Assembly: GCF_041956535.1 (NCBI RefSeq)
Contig: NW_027192214.1
Span: 468,480-502,777, forward strand
Reading direction: 5' to 3'
Origin: Calcarisporiella thermophila CBS 279.70
Taxonomy: Eukaryota; Calcarisporiellomycota
DNA length: 34,298 nt
Part shown: positions 1 to 11,537 of the stretch, in pieces
Layout: every line of letters begins with the position of its first letter
Position numbering within the stretch: position 1 is the stretch's first letter
The notes under the pieces: model-generated
Databases searched by the model: none
The model's input: only the letters and a program-made list of their open reading frames with translations
What the model was told of the DNA's origin: nothing
Translations under genes and position numbers: made by a program

Positions 1-11
1 ATTCTTTAACT

Positions 12-50
12 TCTAAATCCAGTATGTCTGCTCAGGCTTGGAATCTCCCA
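12..50 (+). repeat. Copy R1 of a short dispersed repeat
   Basis: About 39 nt that match 31200-31238 at roughly 34 of 39 positions, and 31109-31136 over the shared core. Read on the plus strand from the ATG at 24, it begins M-S-A-Q-A-W-N-L-P-Y. The other two copies begin M-S-D-Q-[TA]-W-K-L-P. It may be the edge of a larger transposable element; the rest of that element is not in the window. Confidence 0.55.
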
Positions 51-701
51 TATGTTCGGAGAAGGATGCCGAGCGCGAAAAGGGGGGAAATTTGGATGGT
101 GCCCCCTCGAGGGCGCAGCTAGCTGGACATGGCGTTTAGCATCAGCAGTGGCTGACCGCTGCAATTAGCTCAAGCAAAATTGCTCTCCAAACTTGACTGA
201 TGCTTGGCTAGATAAAAGGGGAATAGGCACGTAATAAGAAGGGTTTCAGACTCTTTGGATCAATATATCGGCGCTTTTTTTAAGACTTGGTGCCTCGCGC
301 AACCAAGTTCACCCCTCCCTCGCCGGCAGTTTCGAATCCTTACACTTGTCAAATAGGAGTGATAAAGATCACTGCCCGTAAAGGCGATGGAGAGTTGGGA
401 GCTTGTGAGGAGATTTTCGCGACTTTGCCCGTGTTTGACTTTAGGTAACGCTTGGTATGACTTGCCTCAAGATGCCCGCGGGCCCTCTGCTCCTCCATCA
501 CCGGCACCGGCCGCTGTAGGGCCGCATTCCGAGCGGACGTTGGAGCGACTGCCCAGCTGTTTGCTGACTAAACACGCCGCTCAACGACAGGACCCCTTCC
601 CAAAGAACTGGGCCTCAATTTGAGCCGCCAATAGCCTGATTTAGGCTCAATCTTATCACCTTCAGGGCTATCTCTATCGTCCACTAAAAATGAATTCAAC
701 T

Positions 702-708
702 TGACTCA
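702..708 (+). promoter_or_regulatory. Gcn4/CPC1-type site (TGACTCA)
   Basis: A perfect palindromic TGACTCA lies 135 nt upstream of the DAHP synthase start codon. In fungi this is the binding site of the bZIP factor Gcn4/CpcA, which activates amino-acid biosynthesis genes under starvation, and DAHP synthase genes are classic targets. The match and position are seen; the regulation is inferred. Confidence 0.6.
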
Positions 709-842
709 CAAAATGTCTGAGTCTAAAAAAATCTGGTTCATAAACACACTACTCCCTAGAAATCCGAGAGCCAGCAGCACTATTGCTACTTCCCATTCAC
801 TTTCCTCCATACTCTCCATCTCCTTCACAAACACCAGCTACA

Positions 843-2307
<1,465 letters not shown>

Positions 2308-2877
2308 ACCTAATGGAGCGCATGTCGCACAAACAACAAAGTCAAAATTACTCAGCGTTTGTTTTCAAAAAGAAATTATATTTTTAATATGCTTATTTTA
2401 ATGTTTTGTAATGAGAATAAACTCGCCTTAATTCCTAGAGGGGATCTTGGGCGGAAACATGCCGAGTCTTTTGAGGATTTTCCTCCACTTTTGGATGCTA
2501 CCAAGGCTGAACGGTTCCCTTACGAGGCTGGGTATAATACCCTACTAAAGAGGACACCGCCATCCCGTGGGTAGTCTGTCCACAGCCGCACATCTCCCTC
2601 GCCTCTTTCCCATTCTATAGGCCCTAGCGATTCATGGGGGGAGCATAGCGATACAATTTGACGAGTACAATCGAGCCGATACAAAACTGGTCATCCATGC
2701 TAGAGCTGGCAGTGATGACGCCTTAGGCTCGAGCGTGAGTCAAGCCAACGTGGGGATCGACTAGGCATCCTTATCTGGCCCTTTTTTCCTCAAAAGGCTT
2801 TATGGCAGCGGGATGGTAGAGGTCTTGCAAGAGAGTGCCGAGGTTTACGCAATTTGCGCGGTGTTCTCGAGCCAAGG
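2308..2877. other. Intergenic region between DAHP synthase and cupin genes
   Basis: About 570 nt with no supportable gene. It holds the 3' flank of the DAHP synthase gene and the upstream region of the cupin gene. ORFs of about 70 codons here show no recognisable composition or motifs. Confidence 0.5.
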
Positions 2878-2886
2878 TATAAAAAA
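2878..2886 (+). promoter_or_regulatory. TATA-like box of the cupin gene
   Basis: TATAAAAAA, 64-72 nt upstream of the proposed ATG at 2950, at a usual distance for a fungal core promoter. Based on sequence match alone. Confidence 0.4.
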
Positions 2887-2949
2887 GGAATTGGATGGAT
2901 ATTGAATTTTTATTTTCATACTGCCCTTGGATTCATAAACAACTCCAAA

Positions 2950-3356
2950 ATGAAGATATCTACCCTACAAAGCCTCCCTTTTCAGAGCATTTCACACGAT
3001 CAGGATCTCAAGAAACAAGTCAGTCTCACGCATGGTTCCATTCCTGTTCTCCTTCATCCATTTTATTGATGACCATCCTTATATACATCTAGGTGTTTCT
3101 AAAAGCAGGCGATGTCCCTAATTTAACTCAGTTCGCTCGAACCAGCATGCGCCCGGGACAAAAAGTGGAGCCTCACACGCACTCGGATATGACCGAGATT
3201 TTCTACATAGAGCGAGGAGAGGGCCGCTTTGGAATTAATGGCAAGTGGCATGAGGTGAGAGCCGGTACTTTCTTGGCAGTGGAGCCGGGGGAGGAGCATG
3301 AAGTTATTGCGACTGGCGATGAAGAACTAGTCATGGTCTACTTTGGAGTAGTATAA
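2950..3356 (+). CDS. Small single-domain cupin protein, spliced
   Basis: Two exons, 2950-3018 and 3093-3356, with a 74-nt intron (GTCAGT...CTAG), encode 110 aa. Residues from about 38 match cupin motif 1 exactly in spacing: G-x5-H-x-H-x4-E-x6-G, seen as GQKVEPHTHSDMTEIFYIERG split across the motif. That supplies the two His and one Glu that bind a metal. The second motif is G-x6-PGEEH, giving the third His. The fold is a single beta-barrel. Such small cupins include isomerases, dioxygenases and sugar-binding proteins, and nothing in the sequence fixes a substrate. Exon 1 contributes a non-conserved lead of 23 residues with no signal peptide, so the protein is probably cytosolic. A TATA-like box precedes it. 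Confidence 0.8.
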
Positions 3357-3669
3357 AAAGTTTCTCGATGCTGTTTATCTCCCTCCCCACTCTCCCACCC
3401 TTGTCCTCATATAAAATGGTTCATAATTCCAATTGGCCCTTTATATTTTGAATGTAAGCTTTCACACTATTTATGATCGTAAGTGCTCTTTTGAACGGAA
3501 GCGAAAATGCAGACTGTCATGTTTAGTATGCCAAATCAAACCATTGCTAATAAATTTACAAGATCATCAGTATGTAAAACGCTAATAGAGCGGTAGAGTA
3601 TACAGTCGACAATAGAGTGAAGAAAAACTACTGTACGGCGTTGGCGTGCCTGGCTCGACGGATATCGAC

Positions 3670-5700
3670 TCAAATCCAGTCGCGACGGTGGTTTTCATCC
3701 TCCGAGATAAACGCAGGTCGCATCTCCTCTGTATATCTTGCCCTGGTTGGCATTGGAGCCACAATCGTCCCATGGCTCCTCTCCTGCTGCAAGCGCCTAA
3801 AGATGGGCGCCTGCCACTCACCAGATGCCTTCGAAGTGAAGCTGCTCTCTCGCGTCAGGGACGGGTAGTCCGGATGGAGCTGGTTAGGGATGGGGGAGGA
3901 GGGCAGCGGGATGGGGATGTCGTTTCCACTCCCAAACCCATTCGAGGTGGCGACCGAGTACATCGAGTGCATCCGGTATTGGGTCGGCGCAGGGGCAGCC
4001 GCTCCATCCTCGTCCGCCACCACCTCCTCGTAGTAATCCGAGATGGGCTTCGCGTCGTTCCCCGACAGGCTGTCTCGATCCCGCGCTGAAAACGAGCTTC
4101 CCTCTCGGCTATCCCTCAGGCCCTCCACGTAGTATGCATCCACGATCTGGGCCGGCGCCCTTGCCTCATTCGCCATCCCGGCTTCCGGGGGCATGAGCCT
4201 CGAATCCAAGTCGCCTTGTAAAGACTGGGGCTGCGAGGGCTGGTCTTGGTAGAAGGAGGACAGAGCCACATCTCTTTCCTGATTTGAGGTCAGTGTGGAG
4301 GTTGCGCCTGCGCTGACCCTGTAGGAGGACGACGCGATCGCCGCGCCTAGAGTGCCAGACGAAGCACCGCTCGTGGCACTCAAAGAGTGCGTTGGCAAAG
4401 TCTTCTCGCCCGGGAACCCGTAGACGGACTCGTACTGCGGAGGGCTCTGTGCCCAGTCTTTGGACTCGAAAAAGGACTTTGCGTATATGTGTCGGTCGCT
4501 CTCGCGCGAGGGGCTGAAGACAGGGTTGGTCAGATATTGAAATTCATCTCCTATAGACTCGTTGATGTGAGGAAGCTCTAGCCGTGCAGGGCTTGGTGAG
4601 GGGATTACCGATCCCCCCAGGAGCTCGTCCTCTCGGTAGGGTTGCCCTGGCGCTGCGCGTGCCTCCGACAACGTGGAGGTGGCCATGGCTGGAGGCGGAA
4701 CCGGGGCGGTTACTGGCCCGGATATCCTCGATTTCTTGAGGCGCAGGGAGCGAAGCCGAGAGGGTCTGTAGTAGCTCAGATCCCCATGATTACCATTGCC
4801 CCCTCTCTTGTTACGGGGTATAGCCGCTAATTCATCTTTGGAACGGCGTCTGCGTACAAATGTCCGACCAAGGCCAAATGCCAACAATCCGAGAGCAATG
4901 AGGCCACCAAGGACGACACCCACGATCAAAAACGTTTGGGAATTGGGGTCGCTTCTTGAATTCGCAGAGTTAGCATTTAAGGGGGGATTGCATGCTCCCC
5001 AACTACAGCGGCCGCTTAAACAATGTATATCCAGGGTGCAGTTGGCCTTCAGCTGCTGCTTGAGTAGGCACCTTTTCGAGATCAGGTCACAATACCGGTT
5101 GGGATCCGGGCAACCGAGGCGATTCGTCGATGAATCCATTTGACATTCTGGATTTGGGTTGGTCTGCGGAGAGCCGGGCGCCGCTACAGCTGCGGGAATG
5201 ACGGTGGAGAGTAAGGCAAGCGCAGACGTGGATCTTGGTGATGGATTTGGGGTTGATACGGCTGGTGGCGGGCTAATCACGGTGGAGTTCACGGTGGAGT
5301 TGCTGGCAGGAGCATCGACGGTGGCATAGACCACCTTGACCGGGGTGGAATGCGGCGAGGACACTTCCGCCGTGAGAGAAGGCATGGTTCCTTCCGATGC
5401 AAGGGCGCTATGGGGCCTGCTATGACCCAAGTTGAGAGGATTGACTTGGGCGGTCACTGCTTCGATCTCCTCGTCGTCGGCATCGTCCAAGCTCGGCTTG
5501 AGGCTGGTTAATACGCTGGCTCTCTGAGGAGCAGCCGAGACGACCGCTTGGTCACCAGGGGAAACTTTTAGAATTCTTGCACCTCCCCTGGGTAAAGAAG
5601 TATAGGTGGGGGAGGCGGGGAATAATCTAGTAGAGCCACTGGGGCTCTGCTCGCCATCGGCTAGATCTCTAGAACGAGTGAGGAATACTTTATCTAGCAC
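3670..5700 (-). CDS. Single-pass membrane protein with 8-cysteine extracellular module (5' end unresolved)
   Basis: A 676-codon open frame ends at a TGA at 3672-3670. Its ORF start is a GTG, so the real ATG is probably in an upstream exon. From that GTG, residues 1-185 are Ser/Thr/Pro-rich with NST sequons near 134-140. A hydrophobic stretch lies at 157-176. Cysteines at 186, 197, 204, 211, 221, 227, 232 and 237 form a compact module resembling small disulfide modules (Dickkopf- or EGF-like). A transmembrane helix spans about 256-278, followed by a basic RRRR stop-transfer, then a 390-residue Ser/Pro-rich tail with a PPQY motif. The layout suggests a type I surface sensor or adhesin with a cytoplasmic signalling tail; that role is inferred. 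A phase-compatible first exon may begin with the ATG near 6130 and splice from about 6058 to 5698. Confidence 0.6.
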   Translation of the reverse strand: MLDKVFLTRSRDLADGEQSPSGSTRLFPASPTYTSLPRGGARILKVSPGDQAVVSAAPQRASVLTSLKPSLDDADDEEIEAVTAQVNPLNLGHSRPHSALASEGTMPSLTAEVSSPHSTPVKVVYATVDAPASNSTVNSTVISPPPAVSTPNPSPRSTSALALLSTVIPAAVAAPGSPQTNPNPECQMDSSTNRLGCPDPNRYCDLISKRCLLKQQLKANCTLDIHCLSGRCSWGACNPPLNANSANSRSDPNSQTFLIVGVVLGGLIALGLLAFGLGRTFVRRRRSKDELAAIPRNKRGGNGNHGDLSYYRPSRLRSLRLKKSRISGPVTAPVPPPAMATSTLSEARAAPGQPYREDELLGGSVIPSPSPARLELPHINESIGDEFQYLTNPVFSPSRESDRHIYAKSFFESKDWAQSPPQYESVYGFPGEKTLPTHSLSATSGASSGTLGAAIASSSYRVSAGATSTLTSNQERDVALSSFYQDQPSQPQSLQGDLDSRLMPPEAGMANEARAPAQIVDAYYVEGLRDSREGSSFSARDRDSLSGNDAKPISDYYEEVVADEDGAAAPAPTQYRMHSMYSVATSNGFGSGNDIPIPLPSSPIPNQLHPDYPSLTRESSFTSKASGEWQAPIFRRLQQERSHGTIVAPMPTRARYTEEMRPAFISEDENHRRDWI

Positions 5701-6778
5701 AGTTGTCAGTAGCTGTTTTACCAGGCTCCTCTCCCCTTATTAAACTGCTAGTACATACCCATTGTTATTTCTTATCATTGAAAGAATCGTGCGCGAGTAT
5801 AGAGCGTAAAGGGTTGGCAGTATAGGAGAACTAAAAGAACAGGAAGTGTTCTAGATCTAACCTGGTAAAATACTAAAAGGAGAAGGGGAGCAGCAAGAAA
5901 AGGAGAACGGGAGAAGAAGGTGTGCAAGCGAGGACTATTAAAGAGGTGAAGGAGGGGGTAGTTTGCTAGGGATAAAGGAGTATAGCCGTGCAACGGTGTG
6001 AAGATTAGATCAGCCAAGTCCGTGGGCAAAATTCTGAAACTGAATGGTGGGCAAACCTGGAACAAGGACCACAGAAATGAAAAAATAAGGCCCTCGGAGC
6101 ATTAACGCAGGCCATGGCAATTTTCGCATCACTAGTCGAGGGAATGGATTTAATATAGTCTTTGACAAACTAGACGAGGCCATTTCGGTAACTGAATGGA
6201 CAGAGAGCATCCCCGCGCTTAAAATAGCCGCGCAGTTGCCCATGGCGCAGTTCGCCAGCACCTCGAGCGCTCTCCCCGCTCATTGCCGTGCCCAAACTTT
6301 CTCACAGGTTTCATCCAAACTTGACAGCCGGACTGAGCTAAGCACGTGCGAGCATGCATCATCATGTCCCATCATCTCCTTCTTTCCCCTCCCCCCCAAT
6401 GTCGAAGGCGGAACAGGCTTAGGGCACTAGGACGAAAAAGCCGCTTATTGCATGCTGTGGCGGTGAATTGTGGAGAGGAGATGTGAGAGGAAATATATGG
6501 TAATGGATCTGAATGCGAACGGTATCCCATTCGCGGAATGTGGCATGCTATTTCTGGTCTGATTTTAGGGAAGGCCTAACCTAATCAATCCAGAATCCCC
6601 TTCTTTCACGCTTGTGTCCTCTTTATCCTCCCCTTGTGTCATAATCCAGTTGACTGCCCTTCTAAAATGCTCACTCCCTCTCATTGATCAAGACGCGCCT
6701 TTTTTTCTTTTTGCATTTGTCTCGTTATTTTTCACTCTGGCACCGGTCATTTAAGTCAGCCATATCCTTGCGCCCTTG
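5701..6778. other. Divergent intergenic region between the membrane protein and TF1
   Basis: Shared upstream region of two divergent genes. On the minus strand it is pyrimidine-rich between about 5780 and 6000, like a leader or intron of the membrane-protein gene. A short open stretch ending near 6057 could be that gene's first exon. Nothing else is supportable. Confidence 0.45.
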
Positions 6779-8978
6779 ATGCGTCATACTGTGGCAACGA
6801 CAAAGCGGCAACCACGCAACACTACTAAGAGCTGTCCCATCGTATTCACCGAATCACCCCTAGGTTTCTTCCTTGCCGCACCATCCTCGCTCTGCGATTC
6901 TCCAGTCGCAGGCAGCAACCAGCCTCAGAAGCCACAGCCAAAGCAAAATTCAAGCAAACAAACCAGTTCAGACCTATCCACCCTCCCCGCCCATTCTTGC
7001 GATGTGTGCCGAAAACTAAAGGTAGAGCAGCCATATCGGCCCTTCTGTGAAATTCACATTTTCTTTTAGCCGGCTTTGTTGGCTCAATGGATTGAATGGT
7101 GAGGTTAACTCGAGCATGTTTTGCTGAACTTCGATAGACTTATTGCAGCCGCAGATTTCCAGTCTGCGATCGATGCAAGCGACTATCGCTTCCTTGCACT
7201 TACTCGATAAAGTCGGACGTATCCGAGTTTTTGCGAATCTTTTTCCAGCGTATCAACCAGGAGAAGACCCGTACCGATCTGCTCGAGACGGAGTGGAAGC
7301 GATTCCAAGACGAGAAATCATACCTGGCTTGCCAGCTGTCTCACTCCCCCGCCGACACATCCTCACAAGCAAGCGTATCGACGGAAGATAAACCTCTAGA
7401 GGGAGAAAACGAGGAAAAGATCGAGATCTTGCTGCGCAATAACTGGAGGGTCACCAGGACAGCCAGCGGGTTGAGTTTGCACACGAATCTGAGAAACCAT
7501 GCCGACTTGGTGCGGTTTGTACAGCAGCTCCAGGGGAAGAGTTACGTTCCAAACGAGGGGCGTGTGTTTGGGCTGGGCAGTATTATTTATGGCCTGCAGC
7601 CGGACCGGCGCGAGTTCCGCCTCGCCTTCGTGTGGAAGCACGGTATATATTCGCCGCCGGAGGAGAAGGGCGCTCTTCTCCCCCCAAGTCCAATCTCACA
7701 ACTGTCCATGGGAAACCGCTATAAAAGGATTGTGGCGGATTTAGTGCGCCTAATCGCTGATGGCTGCACATTCTTTCTACGCGTAATGGACCGAGACTGG
7801 TTTATCGCGGAGTACACGAATAATACAATCGACCCCTTGGTGTGGTGGTCGGTGATGGCATGGACGGCAAGGCACGCCTATTTCCAGCATAGCTTCTCTG
7901 CAGAGTGTCGACAGCTGATTGTGGAGTACTCGGAGTTTGCCTACATGAACGCACGCTGTCTGCTGGTAAGATATTGTACACTTCTCCCTCCTCCTCCTCC
8001 ATCTCCTCCATCTCCTCCCATCCACCTATCCCACAACCTCTCCCATTGACCTCAGTCGACCGATGATGCTAAGTCCATTCTATCCTTTCATATATATACT
8101 AGGAGGAGAATTTCGATCAGTCCTCCCTGGAAACGGTGCTTGCCTCCATTTGTTTGCATTATTATACTCTTTATGAAGACAGACGCCCTGACTATTTAAG
8201 ACTTGCTCGCCAGCATGCTTCTCTGCTCCTCTGGAGTGAACCGCTGACTCCACTGCGCCCAGAAACGCTCCGCTTATTGCGTGCGACTCTCACCATCACT
8301 CTTATGGAGCATACCTACGCCACCTTCGTCGACCCCACCTTCCTTGACAATCTCGAGTTTGAGGACGAATGGTGGCCCCTCCTCGCCAAGCGTGTGGCTT
8401 GCCCTGAGCTCAAGACCTACGTCTGTGAGGACATGCAAATCATCCGCGCGCTGAATGGCTTGATCCGCAGACTGCGCCGGAAAGAGGAGTTCTTCTCGAA
8501 AGAGGCATTTGTCGAGGACACCCAGGCTTTCTTTAACGAAGGGTTTCGGGAAGGGATGCAGATGCTTGCGAAGAACGAGGCCGCAGGGTGCAGGCACAGC
8601 GTCTCCCGCCTGCGCGTCGAGTGGAAGCTGGGATGCTATGCCGCTTGGATTAAGCTGCAGCTCCCGCTGGTACTGGATGGGTTGCGTGAGGGGCCGCAGG
8701 TCTCAACGTGGACCGAGGCCCAACAAAAGGCCCATCGCATCTGCCTCCGTGCCTCCCGCGATCTGCTTGAGGCCGTGCGCATTGCCGTCACGTCGGACGA
8801 GATTTGCATCTTGTCGGAGTTGGCTGACTCGCTCGGTGCGCTGTACAACATGCATGCGATCTTTGGTGACCGCGAGAGTGCCCGGCGCTTATTCGAGATG
8901 CTTCAAACGATCAAACCCTCGGAAATCCCCTTGTTGGATGGGCTCCGCAGGAAACTTGCATTATTTATTGGTTTATGA
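6779..8978 (+). CDS. Zn2Cys6 transcription factor TF1 of the paralogous array
   Basis: Exons 6779-7021, 7138-7965 and 8103-8978 join without frame breaks to 648 aa. The binuclear zinc cluster is complete: Cys74, 77, 84, 91, 94 and 101, spacing C-x2-C-x6-C-x6-C-x2-C-x6-C. It is divided by the first intron between the second and third cysteine (CDVCRKLK / TYCSRRFPVCDRC). A coiled-coil linker follows (FLRIFFQRINQEK). The rest is a long helical region like the fungal TF middle homology region, with blocks shared by the neighbouring paralogues: DPLVWWSVMAWTARHAYFQH and LYEDRRPDYLRLARQH. It should be a nuclear DNA-binding regulator, probably dimeric; targets are unknown. It is divergent from the membrane-protein gene and convergent with TF2. 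Confidence 0.88.
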
Positions 8979-9487
8979 ACAAAGGTACACTAGTAGCCCC
9001 TTTATTTCGCCCTTGCCTGCTCTCCCATCCACATACCCCCGTCCCCTCTCCTCTCTCCCTCCATCCCCCTCGATTGTTCTTGTTTAATGTCACATAAATC
9101 TTTTGCTTTCTAAAAATTCGTTTATTTCATGTGCTATATACTCCCCTCCACTACCCTATTCTCTCTTGGCTTTTTTTTATTTACTGCCCCTAAAATATCA
9201 ACATCAATCTATTTCCTCCTCGATATAATATATACATAATATTGGACATCCTTCAGTTTTTTTTTGTTTTCATTTTAAACTCTGTAGAAGAAATAAGGCT
9301 ATTATTTGAGTAGGAATGCTGAAAGTGGATTGTATTAAAAATGTATGAATTTGCAAGAACTCAACCATTGGTAGAACAGCCTGAGGTGAAATAGAAGAGC
9401 AATTATAAAATAAAGGATGCACGAGGAATTGAAACGGAAACATGCGGTGAATGCTGCTTGCAGAATTTGTACAGATTGGAGGCGTGC
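8979..9487. other. Convergent 3' intergenic region, TF1/TF2
   Basis: About 510 nt holding both 3' flanks. It is T/C-rich on the TF1 side and A-rich on the TF2 side, with no gene. An ORF at 9270-9527 on the minus strand overlaps the end of TF2 and looks like chance. Confidence 0.5.
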
Positions 9488-11537
9488 TCAAGCGGCGGAG
9501 GCGAGAAAGTCGTCCACTTCCCTCCACAGGGTCTTGATTTGCTGCATCTCTCCACAGAGTAGTAGCAATTCCTTCAGCTGCTTTGTGAACGCAATCACCC
9601 TAGGTTTGTACTGGGGGAAACTTGCAAAGCGCTTGTATACCAAGAAGGCCTGGTGGAGCGCATCGCAGTGCTCCCAGATCAGACAGATGTCCTCCACGCT
9701 CAACGCCTTCTCCAGGACCACCTCTAAGTTGGCGAGCACACTCAGCACCTCCTCCTTTATCCCGGGGAGATCCATGATCACCACGAGGACACGCAGGCGC
9801 GCCCATATAACTGCGAGGTGAAAATTCATTTCATACCGGAATGCAATATTACTCTGTGACGTCAGCATGCGCTGATGGATCCAGGCGGGCCGCCCCTCGA
9901 TAAAGTGGCGCATGATTTGATACAAAAGGATAAAATCCGACGGCATCTTCGGAAGCATGCGTAGAAAGGTGGAAAAGGCGCGCACAGCGTATACATCTGC
10001 CGTGATAGCGTGCGCCATGTCTATCGATTCGTTCGGCAGCAGACTGGGCTCATGCTCGGCTGACAGGTGCTTGAGGCTCACCAGTGGATAGCTCGGGTCG
10101 ATGTAGCTCCGCAGAACCACCTCCGTGTAGGCTACGCCCCATGCTAAGCGGCGAAACTTTTCGGCCTCCAGGGGAGAGTGAGTGGACTCGTAGTTCTGAC
10201 TCCGCAGTGTGTCCACGTGTTGCCGCGCGATATTGATGAAGGTGGTGTTTAAACAGGACCGATATATGCATATATGGTACAAAGCTATGGAGGCAACCAC
10301 GGTTGCCACGTTGGGCTCATCAAAGTTGGCATCCTAGAGGGGGGTAAGAGTGAGGAATGAGAAGGTCAGACGCGAATGTCAAATAAAAGCACCTAGAACC
10401 AACAGAAGATATGAGGGAAAGTAAGAGAAAGGCACAGGGAAGGGGGAGGGGGGTTGGGGTGTAAAGGGTGACGTAGTGATGAGCGTATCTATCGCGTTCA
10501 TTAGGGGAGGAGGGGAGGCGACTTACTAAAAAGTGTTTAGTCTGCTCAGTGTGCTGCTCAGCATATTCTTTGACCATGATTCCATCCCATCGGTGTAGGT
10601 ATATTGCATGGTTGGCAGCCCAAGCCAATATTGCCGATCGAATTTGAGGGTCTATACTATTTTGCCTACAGCTATCAATGAACTCCTTTGGGTTCAGGAA
10701 ACGGTATAGGAACGGGCACTCCGTTATCAGGGTCTCGAGTTGAGCTTCTAGCTCCTTCAAGCCCAGCTCGGGTTTGAGTTCCTTGGCCACTTTACCCGGA
10801 GTAAAGATCGATCGACCAGCCACAGACGCTTCTGAGACGGAATAAAGCCCATACTGTCTCACGAGTATGTGCGAGGTCTCCTTCAAGGGAGGCTTGTTCT
10901 CTCGCTGATTTTCCTGAGTCCTGCGATTCTCCTTGAATCTCTGCAAAAGCAAGTACAAATCCCGGACACACACCAGGTCCGTCTGGACACCCCATCCACC
11001 GGTACAACTCCGCACCAAATTCCAACCCTTTGGTAGACATTTTGTCCATGCTCTCATCTCTTCATCGAAAATGGGGGTTTCGATGGGCAGATTGATCTTC
11101 GGCAATGACAACGGGGCCTTTGGAGACTCAATAAGTAGGGAGGCGAACTGGTCCTTCTTCAGACGCCGTAAGTCCTGCTCAACGGATTCCACCCGAGCCT
11201 TCTCTAGCGAAAGACGCTGATAGAAGAGCCGCAAAAACTCGGAGGCCGTCTCATTGCTTGGATAAATGCATTTATGCTGTTGGCGGATGCATCTATCACA
11301 TGAAGGCCAGCCGCGATTACAAAACGCCTACAACACAAAGAGTGAGATGGGAGACTTGAGGGGGATGGGCGGGAGACTGTAGTGGAGCAAAACAGGGGTG
11401 TAAATGCACTCCTGGGATTTCGCAAGTACCTTTAAACCTCGACATCGATTACAGGACCTCACTGGGGTGAGAGTTTTCGATCCATTACTTTTGTGGTTGG
11501 CCCGTATATCAGAAGCCAGTTTTGATGACAACTCCAT
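9488..11537 (-). CDS. Zn2Cys6 transcription factor TF2 of the paralogous array
   Basis: Minus-strand exons 11537-11430, 11327-10527 and 10333-9488 join to 584 aa; the introns are 102 and 193 nt. The zinc cluster uses Cys29, 32, 39, 46, 49 and 56 with the same spacing as its neighbours, and is split at the same place (CNRCRGLK / AFCNRGWPSCDRC). The linker block FLRLFYQRLSLEKARVESVE and the later ARQHVDTL block align with the other three. It is the most divergent of the four: the DPLVWW motif is DPQIRSAILAWAANH, and the block after it reads VATVVASIALYHICIY. The first exon is very short, only 36 codons. Its role as a nuclear regulator is inferred from the family. Confidence 0.87.

Larger units (their letters stand above)
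1..842. other. 5' intergenic region upstream of the DAHP synthase gene
   Basis: No coding region is convincing here. Positions 12-50 carry a copy of a short repeat that recurs beside the assembly gap near 31.1-31.2 kb. A Gcn4-type site lies at 702-708. The last 60 nt before the ATG at 843 are rich in C and T, as in a fungal 5' leader. A 78-codon ORF at 387-623 has no recognisable features and is probably chance. Confidence 0.6.

Noticed and set aside
387-623. 78-codon plus-strand ORF upstream of DAHP synthase
   Set aside because: Low-complexity Pro/Ala/Ser composition, no motif, no splice partner; it most likely lies in promoter DNA.
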